Positions 33,791 to 46,395 are shown, counted from the stretch's first letter. The stretch is 60,000 nucleotides of DNA from Membranipora membranacea (GCA_914767715.1 OU612067.1:25272162-25332161); one strand, 5' to 3'. Program-made: numbers and translations. Notes: generated by a model not told the origin, from the sequence alone.

Positions 33791-36700
33791 TCAAAGCTCT
33801 CCTGTACCATACAGCTCATTATCTTCCATCGGGACGGCGCTGACTCCGGCAGCTGCTGCCTGTGAGGGTCTCTTCTTCTTTGTCTCACTCCTTATGTCAC
33901 TGTATATGTTTGTGATGTCATTATCTTGAGCTCTGGAAAAGGTCAGTTTTGAGTTGTCCCATTTATGTGCAAGTGGAGAAAATTTTTACACAACAATAGT
34001 AACAGCGGTTATGTGAGAAAAGAGTCACCTAGCACTTCATGTTTTGAAAGAATATGAAAAACTTGTATACGTGTAATTGTCAACAAGAGCCTTCTTGGAA
34101 TCAAATATCACACTGCATCCTCTATATGGAGAGCAAACAGAAGATCTTAGATCCCAATAAGATGTATAAGTTGATGTGTCACACCGACTTTACAAGCTGG
34201 GGTAAATATATTTGGCCATATTTAGAGGCCTTGAGCTGTAAGCAGTGACAATGATTTGATAAGACAATGCTCATATCATTAACTTGAGTTGCAGCTCGTA
34301 ACTTTGCCGCCATCCTGTATTGTCAGCAAACTCACTACGTTACACAGCGCATTTATTCTTATTTCAATTTTTTTCACATTAAAATCACTTACTGGCTGTT
34401 AATGGTCTCCCTGTTAGAATACATTACATCATCATCTGGTTGGTTCGTCACTGTCACTCGCTTTGGGGTAATCCGGGGTGAGTCATACATGCCCGCACTG
34501 TTGTTAGGCGGAACTATGGCTATGTTTGGTTTACTCGTCTCTTCCTGAATGTCAACACTCGCGTAGTTATCTTCTCCAATAGCTTAGGCAAATAAAATAA
34601 ATCATTATCAGAAGAGGTGATTTTTTGCATTCACCATGTGACGTATATAGATCGTTACCACCATCGAAACATTTACACCGTGTCAGTCATACCGCTCAAC
34701 GGGATGCTCTTTAACAAACGCTTTGGCAAAGAAATAAGTAATGCGATGAAAAAAGGTTTAAACTTCTGTCTATAGCAATATCTCTAACAAGCAATACATA
34801 ACCCCCTAAGATACAGAATAAGTTTCACAGGATCACTAGTCGTGGTTATGTTAACGTCAAATTCCGCTTCCCAGTACAACTAACACAGATTATGATCGCA
34901 TCAGATTATGTGACCGGCAACATGAATTGATATAATTCTAAATTTACAGTACTTATAAAAATGTTTTGAAGATCGGTCTTACCCAGACTGGACATGTTGA
35001 TGAGTGTGCCTTGCTCTGTGCCTGGTGTGTCTGATTGTATTTGCTGATCTGTACCTTTAGGTTTGGTTACACTAAAAGTACATAATGAAGAACATTCAGG
35101 TCAGAAATAAAATCAAGGATTACAATTGGACTTACATTATAAATTAATGTATAACTTTGCAGATCAATTCAGTGGCAGAAATAAGCATAAATCCTTATTA
35201 CAAACCCTCAATTTTTATCAGTTGGACAGTTTACCTGTTGTACTGATACACAAGTACTCAATTCTTTAGTAAATCTTAAAGGCCAACTGAATTTGCAAAA
35301 ATAGCCATTATCACCACATATATGTTAGCTGGTATAGAAAAGAAAAGTTACACAGGATATTGTGATCTCTATTAATACCTGTCGCTTTTGTTTCTTTGAC
35401 ACAGAAGTACAGTCAGCAATGAAATTATGATAATCAAAAGTAAACCTCCACCGCCTGCACTGCCTGCTATTATATATATCATGTTGTCAGATGTCGTCTC
35501 ATCACTTATCTGTCCTCCTTGTACCATTGAACCTGATTTGGTTGGACCAGGACCCACTGTAACAGATACTGTACTAAAATTATCACAAACAAAATATTTC
35601 ACAATATGTGTCAATTCAATACTCGGAGACAAGCACTGCATTTCACTGTCTCTAAAATGACAAGATTTGATATGTAAATTTCTCATCCTTTTTATCCATA
35701 TTGATTGAATACAGTAAGATAAAGTACTATTCCCCACACCCGATTTTTAATTTACAAAAGTCCATAAAAGTCTAGCGGCATTATCATCCCTTGCAAAAAG
35801 TGGGTAGACATGAAAATTAATTTGATTAATTGAGGCTGGTTTGAGAAAGAGCTTTTCTATCTGGTAGAATAGTGATGTCATTCCAACGTGATGATGTACA
35901 ATGAGATGTCATTGCCAAACATGCTGCCAGCAATTGGAAAATCATCAATTATTGGAGATCGAGTTTCAATATTGTATGCAAAGCATTGGTAAGTTTACAT
36001 AAGGATCTCCTTTTCTTTTTCAGCGGCAAGCAAGCACCAATTGTTACAATGAACCCATTTATAACCAACAAGTTTAGACTTTCTCACTGCAAGCCATGAT
36101 TAACCCACTTACTTGATGCTAAAGAAGTCGTATATAATCCTATCGATGTTGTCGAGTTGCAGGTTGGTGTAGGTTTTTCCCAGGTGCCGTTCAAACAATG
36201 CCGGTTTACACTGGTCCCATCGTCACAAGCTAAGGTAAAGTGGAAGTCATGCGAGTTTCCGAGACGAGAGATCTTATCCATGTTAGAAATGTCTGGGCAA
36301 CTCATAACTGTAATGAGAATGAGCAAATTTTGTTTTCGAAGTTCTATCATCATTGGAGCAATCGATTGTTGGACAAGATTTGGAAACAAAGTGAGAATCA
36401 TTGGATTAACTACTTATCGATTCAATCTCTGGATGAACAGTTGTTCCCCATCAACAAGGTCGTTGGTCACATGTAACATGGGATAACAAGCATGGTACCG
36501 TTAATATATTTCAAAAAGTGTAGCTCAGTCAGATTCTTGCTATATGGCACAAATATGTGTTAAACCGGATTAGGCTTGCCTGTGTAGCTTATCAGAAATC
36601 CTGTGTAGTCTTGATTATTGGATCGAGCTGTTAAGTTGAAAATCAGAGTATTTTCATCAGAGATAATATTGAAAGTATTTTCACTAGGTATGTTTCGTCC

Positions 36701-38027
36701 TCCGCCACATCCATAGAGCTCAGTGCCTCCATTATATATAGAAAACTGATCAAGTTTGGTGTCATTCTTTTTATCGGTAGTTTCACAGTTATTTCTGGGC
36801 ACATTGCCAATGGCAAATCTAGCGTATTTTACATGTAGTTTGAAGCTTGCGGGTGGTATACTCATTGTCAATATGTTAGAGGTCGGTCTTGGATAAAAGT
36901 TAGGGGGGTGTGCTCCAAAGTTGAATCCCTTGTGGCTGGCTATAAAACCAGACGCTGCTGTAGCAGGCAAGGAATCCCCTTCTCTAGGTAGATAATATAT
37001 GTTTTCCCAGACTAAAAAAATGAATATACAATAAACTCAACAAGAGCGTATGATTTGTTTTTGCAATTTTTATAAATGAGTCAAGTCAAGGTCCCATCTA
37101 GGTTTCCCTTGCCTTATCTCAAAAGCCCCTTTTCGTGTCTTGTTTTTGAACCAAATCCTCTTTGCAACTTAATTATCTTAAATCCAAAGTAAATGCAGTA
37201 AACTTGTCATACAAGTAAAGCTTTTAGCTCATTAAGCTATTATCGATCATTCATTTGAATCCGTGATTACCCAAATTGATGAAATTTTTGGACAATTGAG
37301 CAACAAACCAATACAGAAAATTTGGTTACACATAAAAGCTTGGTTTAGGCAATCATACCTATACCAAGAATTAAGAATTATAGGCTATGTGAGTTTATAC
37401 TTACTGCTGTAATAAAGTTTGAATGCACCGTATGGTGAGCCTGATGGTTTAACTGCTATAGTGATACGTTCAGTTCCAGTAATTATCACATCTATAGTAC
37501 GCCATGTGCCAGCAGGGACCTCACTGTTGAAATGAACGCTGCCACAGCCATGTTTGGTCGTAATAGAGGATGTTGAGGTGCCGTTGTACAGTAGAAATGG
37601 TTATTTATCGCATAAACCGTTCGTTGCAGTTATAGTGCTAGGTATATACACTAAGTTCAACCAAAATGTCTTCGGTAGGGAATTTATTATAGTTTTTGTC
37701 TCTCCACGTGAATTATTGAAATTTTGCGAGTGATTTGGACTAAGAATTTTTCCTGATGGGTTGGTTTGATTGTATTCAACATACAGAGTATCTTCTTCTT
37801 TCATCTGCATATAGCCTATAAAGAAAGAATAATTCCCCAACCATGTCAAATATAAGCGCCTGAGCCTTTAGAAAGAGTTATGACAAAACTTCAATATCTC
37901 AGCCTTTCAGGGTTGACATATTATTATTAGCTACAGATAATGGTCTTTAGGAAGGACCAGAAATATACTTGAAATGCCTACCATTGCTTGGATAGAAAAT
38001 AGCCACAGCTAAAAGAAGCCACTTCAT
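33791..38027 (-). pseudogene. Gene C: CUB-CUB-Sushi receptor, full-length exon set with one nonsense codon
   Basis: All eight exons are present with conserved phases: 38027-37982 signal (MKWLLLAVAIFYPSN), 37815-37405 CUB-like 1, 37011-36580 CUB-like 2, 36307-36113 Sushi, 35556-35379 stalk and membrane span, then tail exons 35071-34983, 34582-34393 and 33932-33791. They total 1683 bases. The only break is TAA at 37603-37601 in CUB-like 1, codon 87, just after NGLCDK where gene B reads CDDLPF. CUB-like 2 ends at a GC donor (CAG then GCAAGC) instead of GT; this is a tolerated minor class. The Sushi domain (HCLNGTWEKPTPTC), the membrane span and all five tail tyrosines are intact. CUB-like 1 is phase 1 at both ends, so skipping it would restore the frame. 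Otherwise this is a very young pseudogene, a null allele or a sequence error. Confidence 0.8.
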
Positions 38028-38059
38028 TGTCACGCTGATTTCCCTTTTTCTTGCCAGTT

Positions 38060-39318
38060 AGGTGCAGCTTTGGAGATTATAAGAGTTTCATATTATTTAC
38101 ATAAATAAAATTCATTAGCTATCATTAAAATTCTACAAATCTACAGAAACTACAATACCCGAGCAAAGTGACTTTCCTACAATCCTATAATAATCTATAA
38201 AACTACAAATCTATTATACAATCTATAGAATTCATATAAGTTATCATTAAAATTCTACAAATCTACAGAAACTACAATACCCGAGCAAAGTGACTTTCCT
38301 ACAATCCTATAATAATCTATAAAACTACAAATCTATTATACAATCTATAAAATTCATATAAGTTATCATTAAAATTCTACAAATCTACAGAAACTACAAT
38401 ACCCGAGCAAAGTTGCTTTCCTACAATCCTATAATAATCTATAAAACTACAAATCTATTATGCAATCTATAAAATTCTTATAAGTTATCATTAAAATTCT
38501 ACAAATCTACAGAAACTACAATACCCGAGCAAAGTGACTTTCCTACAATCCTATAATAATCTATAAAACTACAAATCTATCATACAATCTATAGAATTCA
38601 TATAAGTTATCATTAAAATTCTACAAATCTACAGAAACTACAATACCAGAGCAAAGTGACTTTCCTACAATCCTATAATAATCTATAAAACTACAAATCT
38701 ATTATGCAATCTATAAAATTCATATAAGTTATCATTAAAATTCTACAAATCTACAGAAACTACAATACCCGAGCAAAGTTGCTTTCCTACAATCCTATAA
38801 TAATCTATAAAACTACAAATCTATTATACAATCTATAGAATTCATATAAGTTATCATTAAAATTCTACAAATCTACAGAAACTACAATACCCGAGCAAAG
38901 TTGCTTTCCTACAATCCTATAATAATCTATAAAACTACAAATCTATTATACAATCTATAGAATTCATATAAGTTATCATTAAAATTCTACAAATCTACAG
39001 AAACTACAATACCCGAGCAAATTGACTGTCTTACAATCCTATAATAATCTATAAAACTACAAATCTATTATACAATCTATAAAATTCATATAAGTTATCA
39101 TTAAAATTCTACAAATCTACAGAAACTACAATACCCGAGCAAAGTGCCCTTGCCCGGATATATCTTTGCAAACAAGGAGTGTGAGCAGTAATCTATAATC
39201 TACAATGGATCATCTATAAACCTCTACAGAATTCATTATAAGTTATAATGTGGAGATTTTTGAAAATTAGATAGGAAATTTACATGGACTACCTCAGGAA
39301 ATCTCCAAAGCTGCACCT
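38060..39318. mobile_element. TIR-bounded element carrying a 122-bp tandem array
   Basis: Perfect 19-bp terminal inverted repeats (AGGTGCAGCTTTGGAGATT at 38060-38078 and its complement at 39300-39318) bracket a minisatellite. The element has no coding capacity, so it is probably a non-autonomous DNA element with internal satellite repeats. It begins 33 bases upstream of the ATG of gene C and would lie in or displace its promoter. No clear target duplication was found, although similar CTTGCC runs flank both ends. Confidence 0.7.
38108..39147 (+). repeat. Minisatellite, 122-bp unit, about 8.5 copies
   Basis: The landmark GAGCAAAG (one copy diverged to GAGCAAAT) begins at 38161, 38283, 38405, 38527, 38649, 38771, 38893, 39015 and 39137, exactly 122 bases apart each time. 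Units differ by a few substitutions (for example GTGACTTTCC or GTTGCTTTCC) but no indels. The unit is AT-rich apart from the CCCGAGC motif. Confidence 0.95.
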
Positions 39319-39739
39319 GCCTCTCTCTTGCCTTCTAGATTATTAACAATTTAAACATTTATCTTGTTATAGTTACCACTACCAGGAACTACCAACAACC
39401 AGTGTATTGCAAATGCTAGTACAATGGCTCTGTAGCAGGATAAAATTGGATTATTCATCTTCCTTGTTGCCTCACATATGTGATTGCACTAGTAAAGGTA
39501 ACAAATGGCAGCACTTGTTCTACGGTAATTTTAGTCCCATTCCGCGAGGACCTGGCTTAGATGAATGGCGCGCCAGTACTAAATCAATTGAATTGAAGGG
39601 AATTGAACCTGGACCACACAGATCACAACTTCGCAGGCAAAAGGATCACAATTTTCTAAATGCAAAGATAACCATGAGACAAATTGATATCACGTTTGAC
39701 TCATCTTTGCAGAGAAAAATATAATTTAGGATAACTCAC

Positions 39740-39791
39740 CGTTAACTGAATTGAGAATGGTTGCAGTTAGGAGTACATGCCATATTGCCAT
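39740..39791 (-). CDS. Orphan intact receptor signal-peptide exon upstream of gene C
   Basis: The minus strand encodes MAIWHVLLTATILNSVN plus one base and ends at a GTGAGT donor. Length (52 bases), phase and hydrophobic pattern match the first exons of genes A and B. It lies 1.7 kb upstream of gene C's own signal exon, beyond the minisatellite element. It could splice in frame to the CUB-like 1 exon at 37815 as an alternative first exon, or be a relic of a lost gene. Its counterparts upstream of A (10741-10792) and B (25395-25450) are disabled. Confidence 0.45.
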
Positions 39792-39964
39792 CTTTGAGTT
39801 AACAGGGTTGTTCTACTATAAAATAACAGGCTTCACTACCAACAGATAAGGTATCACTGGAGTCCGACGGAGTATGTGCTGAATTAATCAATATTCCTAC
39901 TGATCTGGGCCCCATTAGATTATATTGGATACTTCCCTGTTGCGCATAAGGAGTAAAAGAGCCC

Positions 39965-41431
39965 CTTGGTATAAGTTCCTGACTCAATAATAAATGTAGT
40001 CTAAAAATGTGAGCAACACTCTGGGTGATGAAGAAAAGGCTTTTGTGACTTTGTTTGCTGTTATGAAAAAGAATAGCTCAGCAAATAACTTAGTGAATAA
40101 ATATGAAGTGAAGCAAACATGTCTGAATAGCTTTTGAGTTATGTATTGCGCAGCACTGTGATTTGATCGAGTGAGGCCTCATGAGTAAAAATGGCTAAAA
40201 GGAAGTTACAAATTGCTGCTTGTTTCAGTCCGTCAACAACCTCTCTAACACATTACATATGCCATGCTGTAGCCTACAGACCTAATACCATGTGTCAAGG
40301 GTGTGTTAATAGGTCCTGAAGTCCCCGAGGACGGCATTTTAATCTACTTCAAGTTTCTACAGAGACCTATCAGACGGACATCAATCAAATATCCGATTTG
40401 TTGACTTGTAGGGTTAAAAATTATGTTCTCTGACACCACTTACTGTCAACTTTATAAAATACCCGGTAGCAGGGCCATTGTTAGTTATCCACTGTCACTC
40501 TTTGCACAGGAATGCCGGAGTTGCCTTGCACGTGCCCACTCATTGTTTGCCGGTGCTTCTTAGGCTAGGCCTTTGTATTATCAGGGAGCTATGTCTCAAA
40601 CTCCCTGGTTTGATAATCATATCGCGGACTTTATCTTAAAATTTGCCATCTCCGATAACTAGGATGAAATGATGCAGTTTTCAATTGTGGGAATGTGAAA
40701 TGCAGCATTGGCCTGTAAGAATAAGAGAGAGTAGGATGTGTTCTTAAGTTTAAAATGAAAGACCTGTTCCCCTTGAGCGATAAACATTCATAAAAGAGAC
40801 CTGACTGGACATCAATCACAAGTACCACCAGCGGTTATAAACTCCTTGCTAAGGTGTCGGTCAATTATTATTATACATAATGAAGAGTTGATGAGAGTTG
40901 GTTAAAGTTACATAGTTTATAGTATATTTGAAAACTAGAATTTTTTCGTTGCCGTGAACTTAAAATCAGAGGCAAAAATAAGAATCAAAGCACGCATCAA
41001 ACTAGAGTCCATATAATATAAGATATAATGTGTCCGCACTACGATCTACAATCCAAAGGTAAAATTAAACAATGAGTATTTCCTTAGTCTAAAATAGTTT
41101 CAAATGCAACAGACAAATAAAATCATTCATTAATATCAACACGATACAGAGAAATAAAACAAATGTATTATATATTTTAATAAAATTGGTATTTTATAAT
41201 ATCTAATCTCTATAATGAGGATGGGATGTAATTCTGTGCATAGAAAATTACAGTTATTTTATAATCAAATTAGAAAGGAAGAAAATTCCAAACACAATAT
41301 CACATAATGCATGATACTCAACAGGCCCCATTGACATCGCAGTCATCAGCGCATCACATTCCAAGGTCAATATAAAAAATAATAGAATATCAAAAGATTG
41401 TCAAAAATGTATCGAGAACTCCCGGAAATAA
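39965..41431. repeat. Repeated block, copy 3: non-coding left part
   Basis: Similar to 11690-13268 and 25600-27263, with a deletion of roughly 150 bases near 40435 and a small gain there. No gene is supported. Confidence 0.55.
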
Positions 41432-41566
41432 CTAACTTTTCAGAGCTTTCAGTGGATTCAGAAGTTTCTTTCTGATGGCATCAGTTCCTCTCTGTGCTGT
41501 TTTATTACCGATCTGGTCGAGGGATAATTCTCGGGGATTATCAGTTAGTGTTGCTTTCACAAAACC
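41432..41566 (-). pseudogene. Plakin-associated 3' exon fragment, copy 3 (slightly shortened)
   Basis: Open from FVKATLTDNPREL through NPLKALKS to TAG at 41434-41432, a few codons earlier than copy 2 because of a local deletion. Confidence 0.5.
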
Positions 41567-41790
41567 TGAAGAAAAAAACAACACTTAATCTCAATAAATA
41601 TTTAAGACTTCTCTATCTCTCTCACACCAAAATACGCAGTATTCTGATGACAAGTACAAACTTAAAGCTAGATACACAGCAATGTCAATCAAGTATTTTA
41701 CATTTAAAGACGTTGTTGGAGCTGATTAGAGCCAAGTTCAACAAGGTTCAATGAGCGGACAACTTCAAAAAAGCATATATCAATAATTAC

Positions 41791-41970
41791 CTCTCTCAAT
41801 GGCCTGTTCAGCTGGTATTTTCTCCCATGTTATATTATGTATATACTATCCTGTACTCTTGTCTATAATACCGGCAGCGACAGCCTCATGGAATAACAGC
41901 TTCTTCCTGTTTCTCTGATCGATGACAGCGTGTACTGAGTATGTCTTCGGTACTTCCTCCTGTACTGTGC
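41791..41970 (-). pseudogene. Plakin-repeat exon fragment, copy 3 (nonsense, acceptor altered)
   Basis: Same exon as at 13635-13814. The glutamate codon after DKSTG is TAG (41848-41846). The acceptor reads ATATAAGC instead of ATATAGGC, moving the usable AG by one base. These lesions differ from those in copies 1 and 2. Confidence 0.6.
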
Positions 41971-42359
41971 TTATATCATAAAACGAAACAGCTATCTAAT
42001 ACAAAGACATCACTGAGCAGTTAGGGATTACAACAGAACTTATGTACCCCTGTCTCAGCGGCCCCAAAATTTGTTTTACAATAGTTGAACACTGAGATAA
42101 GGCTAAACTTATGCACTGAAACTATTAACATCACGATCATAATGGCGTGCAAATTGCTGATCCGGAGCTGATCTCAGCTTTTCAGAATGGAGTGCAAACA
42201 TTTTTTATAGGATGCAGACATGCGAACTAGTTTTCATCCAATCAGACTGCTGACAATGGCAGAATTTGAGCATGTTCATCTTTAATAACGGGAGTGCATA
42301 GCTATGACATTACAGCAAGGCTATGTTTCTTCTGCATGTTGAAATATTGACTGAAATGA

Positions 42360-45037
42360 GCAATGATATTATATTATATAGATATTCTGCTGTTTGTGTT
42401 GCCTCATCACTGTCTTGCTTGATCCGCCGAACCTGATGAAGTGGAGCCAGGAACCACTGTAACAGATGATGTAAAAAAAATGATCATTGACCAAAATGTT
42501 TCACAATATGTGTTGATTGCCAGGGTTGACAAGCATTGCACTGTCTCATCAGTTTGTCTGTCTGTCTGTCTGTTAAATCTGATGACTCAGAGCCAATCAA
42601 AGAAACATTTCTCGCTGCAGTCGCTAAAACAATTAAAATCTTTATTGTTCAGTTATTTGACTCTGATGAAGAGTTTTCGGAAAGTTTCGAAGGTTGAATT
42701 GTTGGGTGGTAAAATTATTTCAATCTGTTGACGCACGAAACAATTTCTTTTTCGCATCGCATAATTTTTTGATCATACTATCATCTATTTACTCCAGTTT
42801 TATTAATGAAATATAATCTAACTTAACCTTTTACAGCGGTATAATGGACAATTATAAAATCCAATGATTTCAGAAATGAAGCATCCAATGGGCAATAATA
42901 GCAATCCAGTAGTGACCACGGTCATGTATTTCAGGTCCTTATTAATTTGGTTGTTTTCTATTTTAGTTTATTTTTTGAGTATGTTGATAGTTATATTTAA
43001 CATTGATATAGTTGTGGCATGGCCTGAATGCATTGTCATATCTTATCTGTGTAAATTTTGCTTTTTAATATTTAACAAGTCAGACCATATGCCCGCTCCT
43101 GCAGACTACAATGACCTACTAGACTTACGTGATTCTAAAATCGTCGTTGGTAATGTAGATGATGTTGTAGAGCTGCAGGTTGGTACAGGAGATTCCCAGG
43201 TTCCATTCAAACAGCGGCGGTGTAAGCTGGTCCCATCGGTGCAGGTTATATTGAAGTTGAAGTCATGCGGGTCTCCAAGACGAGAGATCAGAGCCATGTT
43301 AGGAATGTCTGCACAACCTATAACTAAAATGGAAAAAACATTCTGTAGCTCACATGGATTCTTGTAGTAATCACTGATATGTGTTGGATTTAGTTATGCT
43401 TACCTGTGAAACTTATTAGAAATCCTGGGAAGATTCGGAGACCTGATCGAGCGGTGAAATTGAATTTCAGAGTGTTTTTATTTGAGATATGATAAAAGTA
43501 TTCTCATTAGGATTTGTCTTCCTCCAGCACATCCGTACAGCTCAGATTGCCCATTATCTATAGAAAACTGATCGAGTCTGTTATCGTTTCTTCTATATCA
43601 GTAGTTCCACAATCGCGTAAAGTCAGACTAGAAATCATAAAACTGATGTATTTGACGTCTAGTTTAGTACTTGCAGGTGGTATATTCATTGTCAATATGT
43701 TAGAGGTCGGTCTGGGATAAAGGGTAGAAGAGGATGCTCTAAAGTTGAAACCATCATGGCTGGCTATTAAACCTGATGCTGTTGTAGTAGGCATGGAAAT
43801 TGAAAAAAAAAGTATGTTATTTTCACCATGAGCAACATAGTTCTTGCTATTCCTACATACAAAGTACATGCGCAAATCATGGTCGTAAGTGGTGAGTGTC
43901 ATTTTCAGACTTTTGCCAAATGGTAGCAATTGCTTATATTTTCCTTAGCCAAAGCTACCAGGCTGCTCTTCTAGGCAATTCAATTAAATCAATTTTAATA
44001 ATTTAAGTTTAAACTCCCATATACAGTACACCATCTGCCGGCAGGTACATCACTGTTGAAGTGAACATCACCACAGCCGAGCTTAGCCGATATGTGTGAT
44101 TTTGAGCTGCTCTGTGTCAGAAATGGCCAATCATCACAACCACCCCACGACACTGGAATGCTAGCCTGATGCACTAGGTTTTGTGTTTGGTAGGGAACTT
44201 ATCACAACTTTTGTCTCTGCCTGTGCATTGTTAAAACTTCCAGGATAGTTTGGACTGAGAATCAATCTTGAAGAGTTAGTTTGAGTGTATTCAATATTCA
44301 GAGTGCCCTCTTCTTTCATTACCAAGACACCTTCAAACATAGCATAACATCACATAACATAACATCAGGTAAGTGAGGATTCTAACACCAAGGAGTCTTC
44401 TTGTTTGATATATGCTAGAGCAGTCAACCATGCACCTGGCTTGCTACCAACCACAGAAGGCCTGTGCATATGTGAATATTAAACAAGAGAATAACTCACT
44501 AAAAATTCATATTTCTCAGAGATATGTCTGGATCACCTTAGAAATACATTAATAATGCCAGGAGACTGGGGTGGAAGCCTAATCATGACAACACCCACCC
44601 ATCATATCAGCACTGATTTTATTAAATCATTTATGATTCTGAATATAAATCAATAGCTGTAAATATCAATCTACAATCATTATTTATGGTAAAGTACCTT
44701 CACAATCCCCCCTTCCCCAATACAATATTTAACAAACCTGGAAAGATTAGAACTTGAAGTTTTGCATCCTGTCTGAGCACTTATGACAAGATATTGTTAA
44801 TTATTCAAACTCAGTACACTTACACTTTAATAATTAACTAGAGATTATAATTCAAATTTCATTGACAAATCTATATACAAACAAACTTGACAGGGCGTGC
44901 AAAGGCAGCAGCTACTTGACTTATGGCCGGTACTTAGTCAAGAAGCTTTATTTAGAATACAAAAAGAAATCAAAGTAGGAATGCCTACCAGTGACTGGAT
45001 AGAGAAAAGCCACAGCTACCAGAAACAACAATACCAT
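42360..45037 (-). pseudogene. Truncated receptor pseudogene, copy 3
   Basis: The signal exon is intact here (45037-44989, MVLLFLVAVAFLYPVT plus one base, GTAGGC donor). CUB-like 1 (from 44330) carries a private eight-base deletion where TFWLN should be, and is cut near 44020 at the same junction as in copy 1. CUB-like 2 (about 43795-43404) has the shared frameshifts around DQFSI and a lost acceptor. The Sushi exon (43323-43129) is full length and, unlike copies 1 and 2, keeps its tryptophan (LNGTWESPVPTC). The stalk exon stops before the membrane span. A GTCT microsatellite near 42556 has four units against two in the other copies. Confidence 0.75.
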
Positions 45038-45164
45038 TTATAACTTTCTAGATCCAGCCATCAATTCTAAATTTTGTAATAGTTCAAGTTCAGAGAGTTC
45101 AACCAGCACAGCGGACTAACAGAGGGAAGCTGTGTAATTATAATGTCAGCCAAATTTAATGTAG

Positions 45165-46384
45165 CTACCAGGTATTACTTTGTAGTTGCCCAGTCTCACA
45201 TAAAGAGAAGGCAACTCTTACTGTACATACAGATAGTTATTATTAATTAGGTATCATGATTTGGTCCATGATAAATAACAATAAATTCATATTAATTGGA
45301 AGATTGTAACATTGCAAATAAAATACTTCAGTACATATTCTCACAGAAAACTCACATCATACCTAACTACCTGCTACATTATTGGATCACATTTATCACA
45401 TCATATCATGTCTTCCTAAACGTTAAAGCAAGATCAAACAATAGGATGCGGGTTCGGGAAGTGGATTCTACTTCTACTTAGGCTGTGAACCATACAGCAT
45501 TGATATTAGCTAGCTAAGTGGATACTGCTTGTAGAGTCTCTCCAAAGGACTTTGTCCCTGTAGATTGCTTTGTAGGTAACCAGGGGGGTCTTTCTATTAG
45601 AAACAGCCTAAATTGCAATATGATCGCTCACTCAGTGAGTGAGCGATACCTGCTGGGGCTCTCGCTTTCAGATCGCTCAGTCATTGATGGAACTATATAA
45701 ATTTTGAGTGCGCGATTTGGGAGCGAGTGTATCTAATTGAAAGACCAAGTGAGTGATAATTCTGAGCGATGTGATAGTGATAACTTGCATTAGTAAAACA
45801 TCGGTCTTTCTAATTGAAAGACCCCCCAGATCGTCTAGGGAAACAGATATTTGTAGGCATGATCTGAGGTAAGCCTAGTTTACAGTTTGTATCAAGTCAA
45901 ATTGTATTAGTTATAATACTAAAATTACCCCTATGGTTTCAGTAACACCACCACCACCTCATAATACTGAGAGCCTCATTATCTTTGTGCACGGATATAC
46001 TACTTGGTCACAACGCTGTTCGTTTTGTGGACAGCCAACAGTAGGAGGAATGTTGAGCTAAAAACATGTTCGTTGAATAGCCATCCGCCACACATCTCTG
46101 TAAAAACGCCACCCGCTTATGACAAATACCCGTCCGGCACTGCTAACTGGTCATGCATTTCCCCTTGTATCAATCTCAAAGTGTGACTGTATCATCCTGA
46201 TGCCTATCAGACCACCACCGGATTTCCGCGTGGCCACTGGTGGTTGCCAACTAGGCATCTAGCTGGCACTCAGACATCCGGATGGGTTTCTTGACCTGAT
46301 GATGGGTGTTTAAAACCCATCCTCCTCTGTTACCAACCATTCCGCCTCCGTCAAATTTGTGTCCGGACGAATTTTATGCAACCG
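45165..46384. repeat. Intergenic spacer, copy 3 (part before the LINE)
   Basis: Aligns with 16890-18110 and 31465-32704. It contains the TIR element and the left arm of the foldback element. The spacer resumes at 49618 after the LINE and runs to 50728. Confidence 0.65.
45584..45826. mobile_element. Short TIR element (MITE-like), copy 3
   Basis: Same element as at 17310-17545 and 31886-32133. The left end has one substitution (TCTTTCTATTAG). Confidence 0.7.
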
Positions 46385-46395
46385 TATGCCTATTT

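Noticed and set aside
38108-39147. CRISPR array
   Set aside because: The 122-bp units are contiguous, with no unique spacers, in a clearly eukaryotic sequence.
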